Notes under the pieces: generated by a model
The model's input: the letters and a program-made list of their open reading frames with translations, nothing else
Told to the model about the DNA's origin: nothing
Databases searched by the model: none
From: Exophiala sp. HKRS030
Lineage: Eukaryota; Ascomycota; Eurotiomycetes; Chaetothyriales; Herpotrichiellaceae
DNA: 37,714 bases
Reading direction: 5' to 3'
Assembly (NCBI GenBank): GCA_023897205.1
Contig: JAHWDD010000038.1
Location: forward strand, 5,579-43,292
In this document: positions 1 through 10,272 of the stretch, piece after piece
Numbering within the stretch: position 1 is the first letter of the stretch
How the letters are laid out: each line of letters starts with the position of its first letter
Position numbers and translations under genes: made by a program

Positions 1-69
1 GTCTGGTCTGACCTTAGTAGGGCCAATCAGACACGGCCCCCAGTCTCTCTCGTGGATTGGTCTTGGTCA

Positions 70-1108
70 CTATCGCCCATCGCGAAGGACTGGGGCCAAG
101 GGAAGCGCACTTCTTGTCGGGCTGGATGACCGAGAAGCACAACCCATATACCCATCGTTGGATTGCAACTGTAGGAGTACCTGGCCGCTGGGATCTACCT
201 CAGAGCTGACATCGAGTTCTACGTGCTTGTCGACCGGCTCCAGCGTACCGTCTGAGGACCCATCCGACGTGAAATGCCACGACCAGAAGACCTTCCGAGG
301 CAAGCAATGCGGCCTAGAAGGCACGAAAATTCCCCGGCCGCAGTCGTTTTTCACAAGCTTAGCTAAAATTAGTGGACGGTTGTCTCTCCAAGCCCACACG
401 ACTTCGTCAGCCATCGCCGTCATGTATCGATCGCGGGTATCAAGTTGACCCTGGTCGTTCATCTTCGACACTAAATGGTAAAAATGCTCTGCGACCGCTG
501 GATGCGCCTGTTCTAACTCTGTGATGATTTGCTGGAGGAGAGTCCAAAAGGTGGCGTGCGGTCCGTTGGGTGTCTCTGGATGACTGTGGCATGATTAGGA
601 GGCGCGTTACGAAACGTCGCAGCCGCTCTCGGCTTTCCGCTCCTCCTGCTCACGTTCCTCCGCCGCAATCCAACGTTCCCGAAGATACTAAGGCACATCA
701 TTATGAGATTGCACGGTACCACCATTGCGGACAAATTCAGTCAGTTCACGGAGTTGAATCGTCTTCAATCTTATATGCTTCTTCCCGTCCGAATTCACCC
801 AGCAGTGGGGGCTTTGACCGCACGACGGACTGGAACACTCCATGATTTCGTACACTTCCGGCCATTGCGATGGCTACCCCCGAAGTCTGTTGTTCCTCGT
901 CGAGGAATTGGTCCATCTCCGACGAGTGGGGGCGGATATTCGTCCTTTCTTGCCGAGCCGTCTTGTGGGGCGACTGGGGAGTGGTTTCATAGTTGTACGA
1001 GGCATTCACAGAAATTGTCTGCCGTTTTCGAAGCTCCGTAATGGAGGCCACAACGATGGCTCCATCAGGGCACAAGCTTCGGTTTGTAGTAAACTCTTTC
1101 TTCGACAC
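70..1108 (-). pseudogene. Decayed gene of unknown function
   Basis: I do not recognise the family. On the minus strand protein-like text is spread over at least two frames. One open stretch (746-1108) is polar and ends in a short acidic tail. In a second frame, from about 800 down to 610, there is a charged helical segment containing YLRERWIAAEEREQEERKAE, preceded by an in-frame TAG that would be glutamine or tryptophan in a working gene. A third stretch (about 597 to 70) is open and contains MADEVVWAWRDNRP. The changes of frame and the internal stop suggest an old inactivated gene rather than clean exons. A multi-exon gene with introns I failed to place is possible. Confidence 0.35.
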
Positions 1109-1780
1109 CTCCTCGCGTTGTCTTCGGTGTCGATTTGCGCATTTCGTTCCCTCTTCACCCCCTCACCACCTTCTTGCAGGCACCACATAGAGCCACATGG
1201 CAATTCAACACCAGATCTCCCATCACTTTTAGTATATGAGTATGCACATCAGCCGTATGTATCGTATTCCTCCTCATCAATATTCCTCACTTCAACCAAG
1301 TTTCGCGGAAAATTGCTGACGTGGTTGGGAAGGGCTGCATCGGAACGTCGCGTTTTGATCGTCCATTGTACATGACCTTGCGCAATGCAATCGATTCATG
1401 GGACCGCCCAGGTACACGGCGTCAGTCTGTATCATGACTCTGTGAAGGTCGATAAGGCCGCATCCTCCGAGGCGCCTGCGACAGCGAGCTCGGAAGTGGC
1501 GGATTGACTGCATTTGTAGGGCTGCGTGAGTTACAAGAGAGAATTAGTTGATGATACAATCCAGTGAACAAGGCGAAGACCTGGTCAAGCTTCCGTCGAT
1601 CAAGGCTTTGTGAATTTTTGATAGCAGCAGGCTGCGCGCCCATTGTTGGCAAACTTTGCCTATGCATCAACCGTCACACCACACACACCCTAACAATAGT
1701 TCAAGCCTCGCACAACTCCACGTGGCTGTGATCGTCGGTAGGTTAAACATGACTTCATGGTGGTAGTTTTCTGGTGCTTG
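1109..1780. other. No gene seen
   Basis: Short overlapping open frames on both strands, none with a recognisable domain, consistent codon text or credible splice sites. Confidence 0.4.
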
Positions 1781-1787
1781 TTTTCCG

Positions 1788-2186
1788 GACGGATCTCGAC
1801 GCATTCGCCCCAGAAGCCTATAGCAATCTTACTAAGCTCCTTGGTCTGCAAAGAGAACTTGACAGAAATATATTAATCCAGGATATATCGGCAAGTGATC
1901 GTTCCCAGTCTTCAGAGCTTGCTCTGATGTACCTTACATGACTCTCTGGCTTCTGTCCGCCGAAGATTGGCAAGAGATCTTGTATCCTTGTCTCTGAACC
2001 TAGAAGCAGATCATATGTGTGCAGATGCCCAAATTTTTCTCGAAAGCAACGAATTCGTACTCTCACAAATCAGAAGTCCGGCGATATTTTGGAATGTCTT
2101 GGCACGTATTTTGCGCCCCCAGAAAGAGAGCAGATCACGTGAATCAGGAGAACCTCAAGCGTGGGTGGTTTGCCTATTCCACCCTC
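1788..2186 (+). pseudogene. Coding remnant of unknown family
   Basis: Two neighbouring plus-strand stretches in different frames read like one protein. The first (about 1788-1940) contains LTKLLGLQRELDRNILIQD and ends at a TGA. The second (about 1943-2186) contains RRRLARDLVSLSLNLEADHM and an ILRPQKE segment. Both are leucine-rich and probably helical. A one-base frame change near 1940 joins them, with no donor/acceptor pair to explain it, so decay is the simpler reading. No family is assigned. Confidence 0.28.
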
Positions 2187-2199
2187 ATCTTGGCTGCTA

Positions 2200-2900
2200 G
2201 TATGGTAAAAGCGAGACAAGATACCTATCGCTCGGTTTCTGCTGACGCTATCATTTGTTATACCTTGTCCTTTGGTCAGGTCGTGCACGGGCCACAAGTA
2301 CCTCGACGGAGTTGTGGCTCGTGCGCTCCAACTTTAATGCCACTTCCAATGCGAGATCCGTAGGCTATAAGTTGTGTGCCAGGAAATTCGCTTTCGGTTT
2401 AGGCGTCACTGCACTTGCGGAGTATGGTGCCAGGCTGGGCACGCCGCCGCTTTTGACATCCGGCGTGCCGGGCAACTCAACAGACATTTGGGTCCGCATT
2501 TGCGCAAATCACGCGTTGCGTGGTAGATCGCTGCTCAACAGAGCCATACGACCTGTTCGTGTGCGGGGACACGCTGGAACACAGGCGTACTCCTGACTGT
2601 ATACGAGGCGCGGTTTAAATTATGGATGATATCTCCCTTCCTCATTCACATTGGCGGCCGAGGGAGCATGTGTTGGGTCTGATGTTCCAATCAAGACGTC
2701 GTTATCCCTCCCGCAGACATCTCAAGGAGGGGTTATCTCGTATATTTCGTTCCCAGAGTGCCTGGAAGAGTCAGGTGAGGGAAGATATTGTTTAATGGCG
2801 CAGTGTGCCTTTCTCCCATATCTTGCTTTTGAGCACACGCGAATCGACATGGTGTAATTCGGTCTTCGGATGCGACGTGATCGACTTGAGGTACCTTTCG
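2200..2900. other. No gene seen
   Basis: Contains open frames of about 70-110 codons on both strands without recognisable motifs. It probably includes the promoter of the plus-strand gene starting at 2905. Confidence 0.4.
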
Positions 2901-2904
2901 CCAA

Positions 2905-4026
2905 ATGCCTACGTCCTCCCATGATAGGGGTGTCATGCCTCATGCATCTTCTAATGAGACTATCTACCTTCAATATTTGACGCCTGAGGAGGCAGATCAA
3001 ATCCACCAGCAGTTTCACAATCCCAGTTTCCGCCAAACCAGGCAGGTCCTATGGACTGGAGTAGAGCGGGGACTGGCACAACAGTGGGCTGATCAACGCG
3101 GAATGCAAACATTGACGATGGCCATGGGATGTCTGATGCAGCCTGAGCATCCTTCCTGTTTAAAACCCAAAAAATCGAACGACGCATGGAGTCGGTACGT
3201 GAAAGGGGCTTCGGCGATCTTTGCTCACTACGCGGCACAAGGTCAAGCAATTACGGTGCTCTCACCACCCCCTCCAGATCGTTTTCATCCCTCCGGATGG
3301 ACCAATTTCCAAATCATCGAAGAACCCAGTTTGAAAGGGCAATTAGGGGGTGCTTCCGTGGGGCGGATTGAATTGGTCCATCCGGGAGTTCCAGGAGCAG
3401 AGGACTTTCGGTACGAAATGTGGCCTACCGATAGGGCGTTGTCATGGACGGAAAAGTTTGGTAAGGTTCCGGTCAAAAAGGTAGCCTGGAGACAGGTCAC
3501 GTTGCGTCTGTATCGACCGTCGGGGTTGAATTCTCAAGAATTCATGAGATATTGCGACACTTGCTCTGACAAGATAGCGCTGCAATTGAGGGATGGAAAG
3601 AAGTTGCTTAGTATTCTCAGTGAGCTATCTCACATTGAAGATCGAGAGATGGTGGCAGTCAAAAAGCAAACAATACAGACGCCAGCAATGCCACGTCAAA
3701 AGGAGGCGAAGAAAGAACCAATACCTTTGGCAGTAACTGGGAAATTCGTGGCGTCGATCACTTCGGCAGTGAAGAAGGAGAAGAAGAATCAGGCAAAGAA
3801 GAGCAAGAAGCCGGAGCCGGCAGCTAGGAAAGCTGCAGGAAAAGGGACGAAAGCGACCGTTAACAAGGTGACCAAGACAAAGCCAGCAGCTAAGAAGGCA
3901 GCAAAGAAGGTGATTAACAAGGCGACTCCTACGAGAGACCTAATCGAAATGAGGCAGAATGAACACGAGAGAAAGAAAAAGAAGTCCAAGACGAAGACAA
4001 ATAAGACGAAGGCTGGAAAGCTCTGA
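2905..4026 (+). CDS. Multicopy fungal protein with H1-like lysine-rich tail
   Basis: Intronless 373-codon gene with two parts. Residues about 15-255 resemble a conserved multicopy Pezizomycotina family of unknown function. The motifs I match from memory are QWADQRGMQTLTMAMG (about 61-76), WSRYVKGASAIFAHYAAQG and SPPPPDRFHPSGWTNFQ (about 119-136), then VHPGVPGAEDFRYEMWP. Residues about 260-373 are almost only K, A, T, P and E, with repeated PAAKKAAKK-type units like the tail of histone H1, then a run of lysines at the C-terminus. The tail predicts nuclear location and non-specific nucleic-acid binding (inference). The start is the first ATG of the frame; a second in-frame Met lies ten residues later. 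No frameshift or stop, so it may be expressed. Confidence 0.75.
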   Translation: MPTSSHDRGVMPHASSNETIYLQYLTPEEADQIHQQFHNPSFRQTRQVLWTGVERGLAQQWADQRGMQTLTMAMGCLMQPEHPSCLKPKKSNDAWSRYVKGASAIFAHYAAQGQAITVLSPPPPDRFHPSGWTNFQIIEEPSLKGQLGGASVGRIELVHPGVPGAEDFRYEMWPTDRALSWTEKFGKVPVKKVAWRQVTLRLYRPSGLNSQEFMRYCDTCSDKIALQLRDGKKLLSILSELSHIEDREMVAVKKQTIQTPAMPRQKEAKKEPIPLAVTGKFVASITSAVKKEKKNQAKKSKKPEPAARKAAGKGTKATVNKVTKTKPAAKKAAKKVINKATPTRDLIEMRQNEHERKKKKSKTKTNKTKAGKL

Positions 4027-4740
4027 GTAACGTATCCACGCCGGTTCATTCAGTGGACCTCTCCATAATCCATTGCTACGGTACATCCGGACCTGAAATT
4101 CGCTGATTCCCAACTTCAATGATCAACGAGACACTGAAAAGGTCGAAGTCCTTACCAACAGCCGGTCGTTGTGTTGGCGGCCGGGCCTTCGCACTACATA
4201 GTGTTCTTGGCATTGGGTTGAGAAAGTTGCAATGTGCCATCAAAGGGTAGGGCGGTTTCTGAATGACTGTACGGATGTGTCAACAGAGGTTGCCATTAAA
4301 GCGGATAGTGATGGAAGCGGGCATCCTTTGATGATTGCAAGCGCAGCCATCGTTTAATTACTACCAGAGAGTATCCGCCTGTTCCGCGCCGTGGCAAACC
4401 AGCATATCCAAGTGAAACTTGGCGCTAATATGTCTATGAGATATTTAACATGGCACAATAATGTTAGTGGTGGAGCAACCGAAACTCTGCTGCGGGCAAA
4501 TATCTGTCGTCTTTATCCGAATGACTCGTTTCCCCTCCAAAACGGCGACGTCGTACACTCCCTATACAACGACCGTGGCCCACCCAGTGGTCACGGATCT
4601 GACCGTATGCATCTTCTCTCCGACAGTTACTCCTCCCAGAAATGTCACTAGGAGAATTGTGCACGTGATGCGCAATGGCAAGCACAATCACGCTCAAACA
4701 AAGTCTTGTTGCCGCTGATAGCTAGACACTAGACCTTAGT
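4027..4740. other. No supported gene
   Basis: Probable 3' flank of the lysine-rich gene. Short frames at 4391-4718 overlap on both strands and show no domain. A CACGTG hexamer lies near 4662. Confidence 0.35.
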
Positions 4741-4753
4741 GCGCAAAATGGAC

Positions 4754-5240
4754 TCATGAGGCATGCCAATGTTCAGCCTGGATTGCAATCCCTCTGCTAT
4801 TGTCAGAATTTGCTGGCGATGCTGAAGTCTTGGAAGCACCGAGCTGTCAACCACCGGAATCCGAAAATAAATGAAAGAAGAATTCCAGGTGAGCGTTTGT
4901 TGATGTTTGGACATGGGACACTTTGGCTAACCTCTGCATCAGTGCCGCCTGGGATAATCATTTTGTTTTGGATTTGCACAAGGCGAGCGCCAGCTACCTC
5001 TCTTCCATCTCTAACTCTGGTGACATTGCTTGGATGCTTCGAAAATGCTAGGGAAAGCCATCCCACCTCCCAATTGTGGCCAAATATGGCGGAAGGGCAG
5101 CATCATTTTACGACGCGAAACGAGCTGCGCCCGGTTAGGTTCAAAGTTCACTATATACGACGCTGAACTGCTCTCACATCGACGGGAGGTACGAAAGGGA
5201 CCAGTGCAGGTCGAAATTCTTCAATCTATTAGCAAGAAAG
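4754..5240 (+). pseudogene. Decayed gene with recognisable intron
   Basis: Upstream of about 4890 the text includes LLLSEFAGDAEVLEAPSC. A good intron follows: donor GTGAGC at about 4889, branch GCTAAC, acceptor CATCAG near 4942. The next stretch reads as convincing protein (SAAWDNHFVLDLHKASASYL, then GDIAWMLRKC, KYGGRAASFYDAKRAAPG), but in-frame TAG codons follow RKC and AAPG. The conserved-looking text with two stops indicates a pseudogene. I do not recognise the family. Confidence 0.4.
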
Positions 5241-6300
5241 ATTTGAGAATATGATTGCAATACTAGCAGGTACCGATATGGAGCAGGATTTTGACATAAT
5301 AACGGGGGCTGGATGGAGAAAGGACTGGCGTATTAAACAAGAGATAAGGGTTTCTTGCTGGTATGGCGTCAAGGTGTCAAGTTATTGGAACAAGCTGCAG
5401 CGTTATCTCGATTGAGAGGTCTTGGACAGTTTTCTGATGATATGAGGCGTCTGAGTCGGCTCATAGGCTCTGGCTCCCCGCGGGACCACTGGCCGTGACT
5501 GATCTAATGGGCATGGCGCTGGTTGACCAATTAGAAGGTGTGTTTCACCCTCGTACCTCCAACTTCCCCCTTGAGTCGAACAAGCTGACACCAGTTCTTT
5601 TTCAAGGCACACCTCCATACTGACACTTCCGCACACCGCACAGTTTCGTGCCGAGCCTTTTCTTTCGGGTATTTTGCGGCCTCCTGAGTCAAAATGAGCA
5701 ATAAAGTAAGCTGATCCTCACACAGCCAGTACCCCGTAAATTCCAGTCTGTTGGGGCAGCCCTCTTAGAGTTGAGAGACATCCATACCCATACTCGGTGC
5801 TTGATTGGAGCGGTGGACAATCTCATCGGTTGATTTTCCTGAGAGAGAGATGCTGGTGCAGGGTCTTTGCATCGTCAAACTCCGGTTGAGCTTCCCATGG
5901 AGTCGCATTGGGTGCTTCTACTCTTTGCGATATACGGAATTAGCGTATGCACAAAGTGCATGCCCTTGCGGATTCGCCAATCACAGCCTGACAGTAGCGA
6001 AAGAAGTTGAAGAGTACCCTTTGGGGTTCTAGCCGCCAAAGACTGGTGGACAACCGTGCCGGAGGCCGTGAAGATCATGGTGCTTGGAAACGATCTGAAG
6101 CACAAGTTAAGGACCGTTACAGATCTTAGTGTACAGAAGAGACTCCGAGCCTGTGCTACTCGTAGAATACGAGATCGCGTACTCTGAGGTACTGCTCGAC
6201 ATGATAGTTGAGGCTATCGCAGTCGTCGAGGGCCGATGAACAGTACATTCAAACAACCGGAGTGTAAGGGTCAATTACGTCGGTTCTTCTAAACTGGTTA
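5241..6300. other. No intact gene; possible remnants
   Basis: Mostly featureless. Around 6030-6185 one plus-strand frame reads AKDWWTTVPEAVKIMVLGND and onward for about 50 residues before a stop, with no recognised family. I cannot support a gene model. Confidence 0.25.
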
Positions 6301-6860
6301 AGGTGAAGTGGTGTTCAAACGAATCCAGATCCAGCAAGAAGATGTGTGCGGGGCGTAGCCGGGGGCTCTGTCAAGAGGCCAGAGCGGCAAATTTACGTCA
6401 TGGTCCGCCTCGGGCATCTGGGCTAGCTGCCGCGTCCTTCGTCTGCAAGCTCAACAAGGCAATGATTGAGTTGCAGCGTCAGGACCTGGAATTTGTGGGA
6501 GTTTCGCTACCTACATACACATATCGCTGTCGCAACAGGAATACGTAAATGCCACGTGCCACTGATGCTGGTTACGGCAGAGCTGGGACCATGGCATCCT
6601 CGATGACCGATTTAAGAGTCTTAATCGGGTGTGTGCTGCACGGTGGAAAATGCGCGTTCTGTCATTTACGAGTGGGACTGGGGTCGCTAGCCATGCGAAG
6701 GACAGTTTGGCTCGCGATTCCGTATTTGGTCTAGCTGCTCTTGTTCTGCCAAGGTTGCTGAACTTCAGCTGCGGTCTCTCGAACTCCCTTCCAGCTGGGA
6801 GGCTCGCCAATTCCAACATACCTTGACTCTCAAAGCGCTGCGGGTCTTCCTCCATCCAAA
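6300..6860 (-). pseudogene. Possible coding remnant
   Basis: A 114-codon open stretch is present on the minus strand, but better protein-like text lies in other minus frames: AEQEQLDQIRNREPNCPSHG near 6700, and a stretch reading SVIEDAMVPALP near 6600, each ended by in-frame stops. A possible donor GTATGT follows MEEDPQRFESQ at about 6820. The family is unrecognised and the call is weak. Confidence 0.2.
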
Positions 6861-7121
6861 ATCACGTTCACTGTTTACTGGTTGCGTACTTTGATACTAA
6901 CGAGATACCCTGTTGCTTTCAGATCGTGACGCTACGGTGGAGAAATTTGACATCCACGAACAGTGGAGTACTTGCCTTGGTATCCCACAACATGGACAGT
7001 CTAAACAGGCAAGTCCGATCTTTATTCCCGCTCACTGTCCGCCATTTCTCGCCAGTCTAACTTGATGTATTGCAGCGAGGGCGCAGGTTCCCTTCCAAAT
7101 CGACCTCATCGCCCTCCATAG

Positions 7122-7523
7122 CGAACCTACAAGGACTATAAAGTGGGATGGATTTGCGCGTTGCCCTTGGAATTGGCCGCCGCCGAACTGATGCGCGATG
7201 AGGTTCACGACGATTTACCGTCCAAGGAAAATGACAACAATGCATACTCTTTTGGACGCATTGGAAACCACAACGTTGTCATGGCATGCTTGCCTTCAAC
7301 GCAGACGGGCATAAGTGCGGCAGCCGCTGTCACAAAGGATATGCTGCGTACTTTTCGCCAAATCAAGGTTGGACTACTTGTTGGTATCGGTGGAGCAATC
7401 CCTACCATCGAAAACGACATCAGACTTGGAGACGTCGTGGTGAGCGAGCCGAAAGGCCAACATGGGGGGCTTATTCAGCATACTTTTGGCAAAATGCATC
7501 AAACTGATACAAACCATTGTTGA
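7122..7523 (+). pseudogene. NLR N-terminal nucleoside-phosphorylase-like domain, fragment
   Basis: The translation from 7122 starts RTYKDYKVGWICALPLELAA, the hallmark start of the PNP_UDP_1 effector domain of fungal NLR-like proteins. GRIGNHNVVMACLPS, LLVGIGGAIPT and DIRLGDVVVSEPKGQHGG follow in the expected order. In intact family members this domain (about 300 residues) precedes NACHT or NB-ARC and ankyrin, TPR or WD repeats and is thought to sense non-self. Here about 125 residues remain; after the QHGG motif the frame loses similarity and stops. A TAG just upstream (7119-7121) fits an intron acceptor; a short ATG exon near 6990 could supply the first residues. No NACHT or repeat domain is seen downstream, so this is a truncated gene. 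Confidence 0.75.
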
Positions 7524-7980
7524 ACGCTTAATTCACGGCTTTCGAGATCTTTCAGGGACGACAGCTGCTCGAAAAGCTGACAGATGTCGAGAAACTGCAG
7601 TGACATGGTGGCCAACGAAGAACTGCCAAAGCGATGTGTTTAACAACAGGCACAGGGTACTTCATTATGTACAAGTACGTATTGGTTGTGCAGGGAGTGG
7701 CATGCTTGGCTATTGATTGCGGTCTGCCTGAAGACCTGTCCTGGTGGGCTCGTCATGGTCAGCCTACTCATCATACGACTCCCAAGTTGACCAATAAAAG
7801 CGCTAACGGAATCCCTGCACGGCAGACAAGCTGAGCCATGTTCGACCGGTGTGTGACCGGATGGGGACTGGCCTTATTCAGGACTGGTTACAGGGCAGAC
7901 TTAGAATACGCCAAACCACATCTACGCAACCTGGGGCCTTCCGTGGCAGTGACCCTACATCTTGTGGCTCTCGATCCTAC
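7524..7980. other. No gene seen
   Basis: Sequence 3' of the NLR fragment. No NACHT Walker motif, ankyrin or TPR text was found in the three plus frames. Confidence 0.35.
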
Positions 7981-7986
7981 GGGTTC

Positions 7987-8520
7987 CTATGCACTGTCGC
8001 TAGCCAGTGAGATAATATCCGTAACGTCAGCATCACTCTCAGGGACATCCCGAGTCTCACTGGCAGATCCAAGGTAGATATCGCGAATATCATCAGCTTC
8101 AAAACTTTGCCTGCACCACGGCAAGCCTGACTTATGGCCGAGCCATTAGCTCAAGCATTCTCTACATGCACTGTGACCACATGGGCGTGGCACTTTTGAA
8201 CGTCGCCATGCAGATGTTGCACCGAAGATGATCGAGCCTTTCCAATTCCTTTCGCGCAACATCCAGCTCATCGGCCAGTTCTCCACAGGCGTAGCGATTT
8301 GTGGTCATCTTTTCAGTATCGCAATCTGCAACTCTGTTGTCTAAGCTTCTTTCGATTGATGTCGAGTCGGCAGTTTCTCGAAGGTTCGGTCGCTGTCGTT
8401 CATGTTCGAGTTCAGCTTGTTTGGCTTGTAATGTCGTCTTCAATAGCCGCGCCTGCCTCAATACTGATGAGGACTTCCTTCTCGCGATTGCGGCTTTCTC
8501 GAACTCTTACAGAACAACTT
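7987..8520 (-). pseudogene. Broken coiled-coil RING-finger gene (RING-A)
   Basis: Minus-strand reading begins with about 80 residues of charged helical text (QAKQAELEHERQRPNLRETA ... ELADELDVARKELERL) likely to form a coiled coil, then RCNICMATF, the first CxxC of a RING finger. A frame change near 8190 leads to RPCGHSACRECLS, the C-x-H-x2-C-x2-C core, then an in-frame TAA, WLGHKSGLPWCRQSFEADDI and a tail rich in D and S that stops at 7987. The last zinc pair is damaged, with LPWC where CPxC is expected. RING proteins of this layout are typically E3 ubiquitin ligases (family knowledge). The frameshift, stop and lost ligand mean no active product. A further TAA lies near 8510. It is divergent from UCH-A, about 1 kb away. 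Confidence 0.6.
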
Positions 8521-9046
8521 TATAGTCTACCACGTCTCCGGGTCGTACCGTGATCACTTAATCATCATGCGTCTGTAACGTGCCGCGGCACATGCTTCGG
8601 GTCTTCCAACAATTCGAACAAATTCCCTCTAAGTCAAAACGACCTCCCGTGAGCGTACTTCGAAACTTCAACGGTACTGCTGTGTTGAAGAGGTTTCCTT
8701 TAAGATTGTACCTAGTAAATCCGCACGTCTAAGGGTCGTACGTGGATATCGCCTTAGCAATCAACTTTTTCTCATTTACTTGACTTGATGTCGAGCCATC
8801 ACGTAGGCCAAGGAGCCGTACTCAATTCTGAATGACTAAGCAGCTTCCTTTCAACGGCGACCCTCTTCGTTACTATGTCGGTGTAGTGCCGTAGCTCGTG
8901 GTATCAAAGCGAAGGACTGGCCGCTCGATAGTATGTAATCACATAAGTTTAATCGAGCCTAGTTAAGCGTAGCTTAGTATGGGGCGGGCATGTGATTCTT
9001 GCGCGCTACGGTTGCGCCAAGAGTACGTGCGGGCCAAAAAGATCCC

Positions 9047-9074
9047 GATTAGAATACCTTCTGGTACTCTAATC
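9047..9074. repeat. Short inverted repeat (hairpin)
   Basis: Arms GATTAGAATACC (9047-9058) and GGTACTCTAATC (9063-9074) are inverted copies with one mismatch and a TTCT spacer; flanking C and G extend the pairing by one. It lies between the RING-A remnant and UCH-A. The role is unknown; it could be a regulator site or a transposon footprint. Confidence 0.5.
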
Positions 9075-9117
9075 GACCGTAGCAATACTTATAATCACAG
9101 GCACAACCACAGCCTGT

Positions 9118-9391
9118 CACGTGACTTACATTTTGAAATACACTAGGAAATCACGTGGCATGGACTTCTACATGACAACGGGCCTTCCCTCTCCTCGGTG
9201 ACTTCGAAATATTCGTAACGGATTTTGTTTCCCCATAACGGCAGTCCTGAAGCATCCGTCTCAGCCATATCACCGGGGACTGGATTGAGGCTGGTTGAGT
9301 CACTGTACTCGCTTCCCCGATCTTGACGAACAACGAGTATCGCGACCCCAATTTCGAGGTTGGATGGGCCTAAGCCCCGCCTAGCCACGTG
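9118..9391. promoter_or_regulatory. Three CACGTG E-boxes upstream of UCH-A
   Basis: The palindrome CACGTG occurs at 9118-9123, 9152-9157 and 9386-9391, within 275 bp and 130-400 bp before the UCH-A start. CACGTG is the known core site of fungal bHLH factors (Cbf1/Pho4 type). About nine such hexamers would be expected by chance in the whole window, so three here is a local cluster. Regulatory use is inferred. Confidence 0.35.
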
Positions 9392-9520
9392 TGGAATCGT
9401 CTAATCACATGACGGAAAATAGGCATCCGACATGAGAATTAGCGACGCCGCTAGAATTGTCGAACTCCTCTCTATATCGACAACCTAAATCGACCTTATC
9501 TCTTAAGTTGATCTAAGAAA

Positions 9521-10272
9521 ATGTATACCAAACATTTCACTCCTCTCGAATCAGATCCAGCCATTTTCTCCGAGTTGATTCACGTTCTGGGTGTTGAGGA
9601 GAAGCTAGAATTCGTCGAAATCTACTCCTTCGATGTCGACACCCTCATCTATCTTCCCCGGCCCGTTCTAGCTGTCATTGTTATCTTTCCTGATGATGAC
9701 GTCGCCAAATCTACTATTACAGGCTTCGGGGAACACAGTCTCACAAGTGAGGAGCGAAGCAGAGTTATATGGGCGAAGCAGACGATCAACAATGCTTGTG
9801 GATTCTACGCTGCCCTGCATGCAGTCTGTAACGGCACCGCCAAAGACTTTATTAGTTGAGTGACCTACGGTCGATAAAGGCTTCAGTCTAATGACCCTTC
9901 TCAGAAAGTGGATCAGTGTTTGATATCATAGCAAGCGCTTCTAACGAATCTAGGCCGGATGTAGCAAACATAATCGAAACCTCCGACCAGATCCAGGCCC
10001 AGTATGCAAACGTGGCTGTAAAAGGGTCAACGTCGCCCGGTGCCCCTACCGATGAAGTCGAATATCACTACGTATGTTTCACAAAAGCCACGAATTCTCG
10101 GTTATGGCTTTTGGACGGCGACAGAGATGGTCCGCTGGCTTGCAACGAAGATTGTGGAGTAGAGGGGGACGTCCTGGACAGTCCGAATCGGGAAACCATC
10201 CAACGTTTCCTCGTCGAGCACGGTAGTGCAAGTTCGAACAATTTTGCAATGATGGCACTGGTCCAAACTTAG
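9521..10272 (+). CDS. Ubiquitin C-terminal hydrolase, intact copy (UCH-A)
   Basis: Cysteine protease of peptidase family C12 (Yuh1/UCH-L3 type), which removes small adducts from the ubiquitin C-terminus. Two exons, 9521-9854 and 9905-10272, join in phase across a 50-nt intron (donor GTTGAG, branch CTAAT, acceptor CTCAG) into 233 residues, the normal length for a single-domain UCH. The catalytic set is complete: Q87 (oxyanion hole) and C93 in AKQTINNACGFYAALHAV, H166 in EVEYHYVCF, D182 in LWLLDGDRDGP. The start is the first ATG, followed at once by the family's FTPLESDP opening. The gene converges on Ank-A and their stop codons overlap. Expected to be cytoplasmic or nuclear. It is the functional member of an inverted pair with UCH-B. 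Confidence 0.93.

Noticed and set aside
3789..4049. Minus-strand phenylalanine- and leucine-rich frame as a membrane protein
   Set aside because: It is the complement of the lysine codons in the H1-like tail; hydrophobicity is an artefact.
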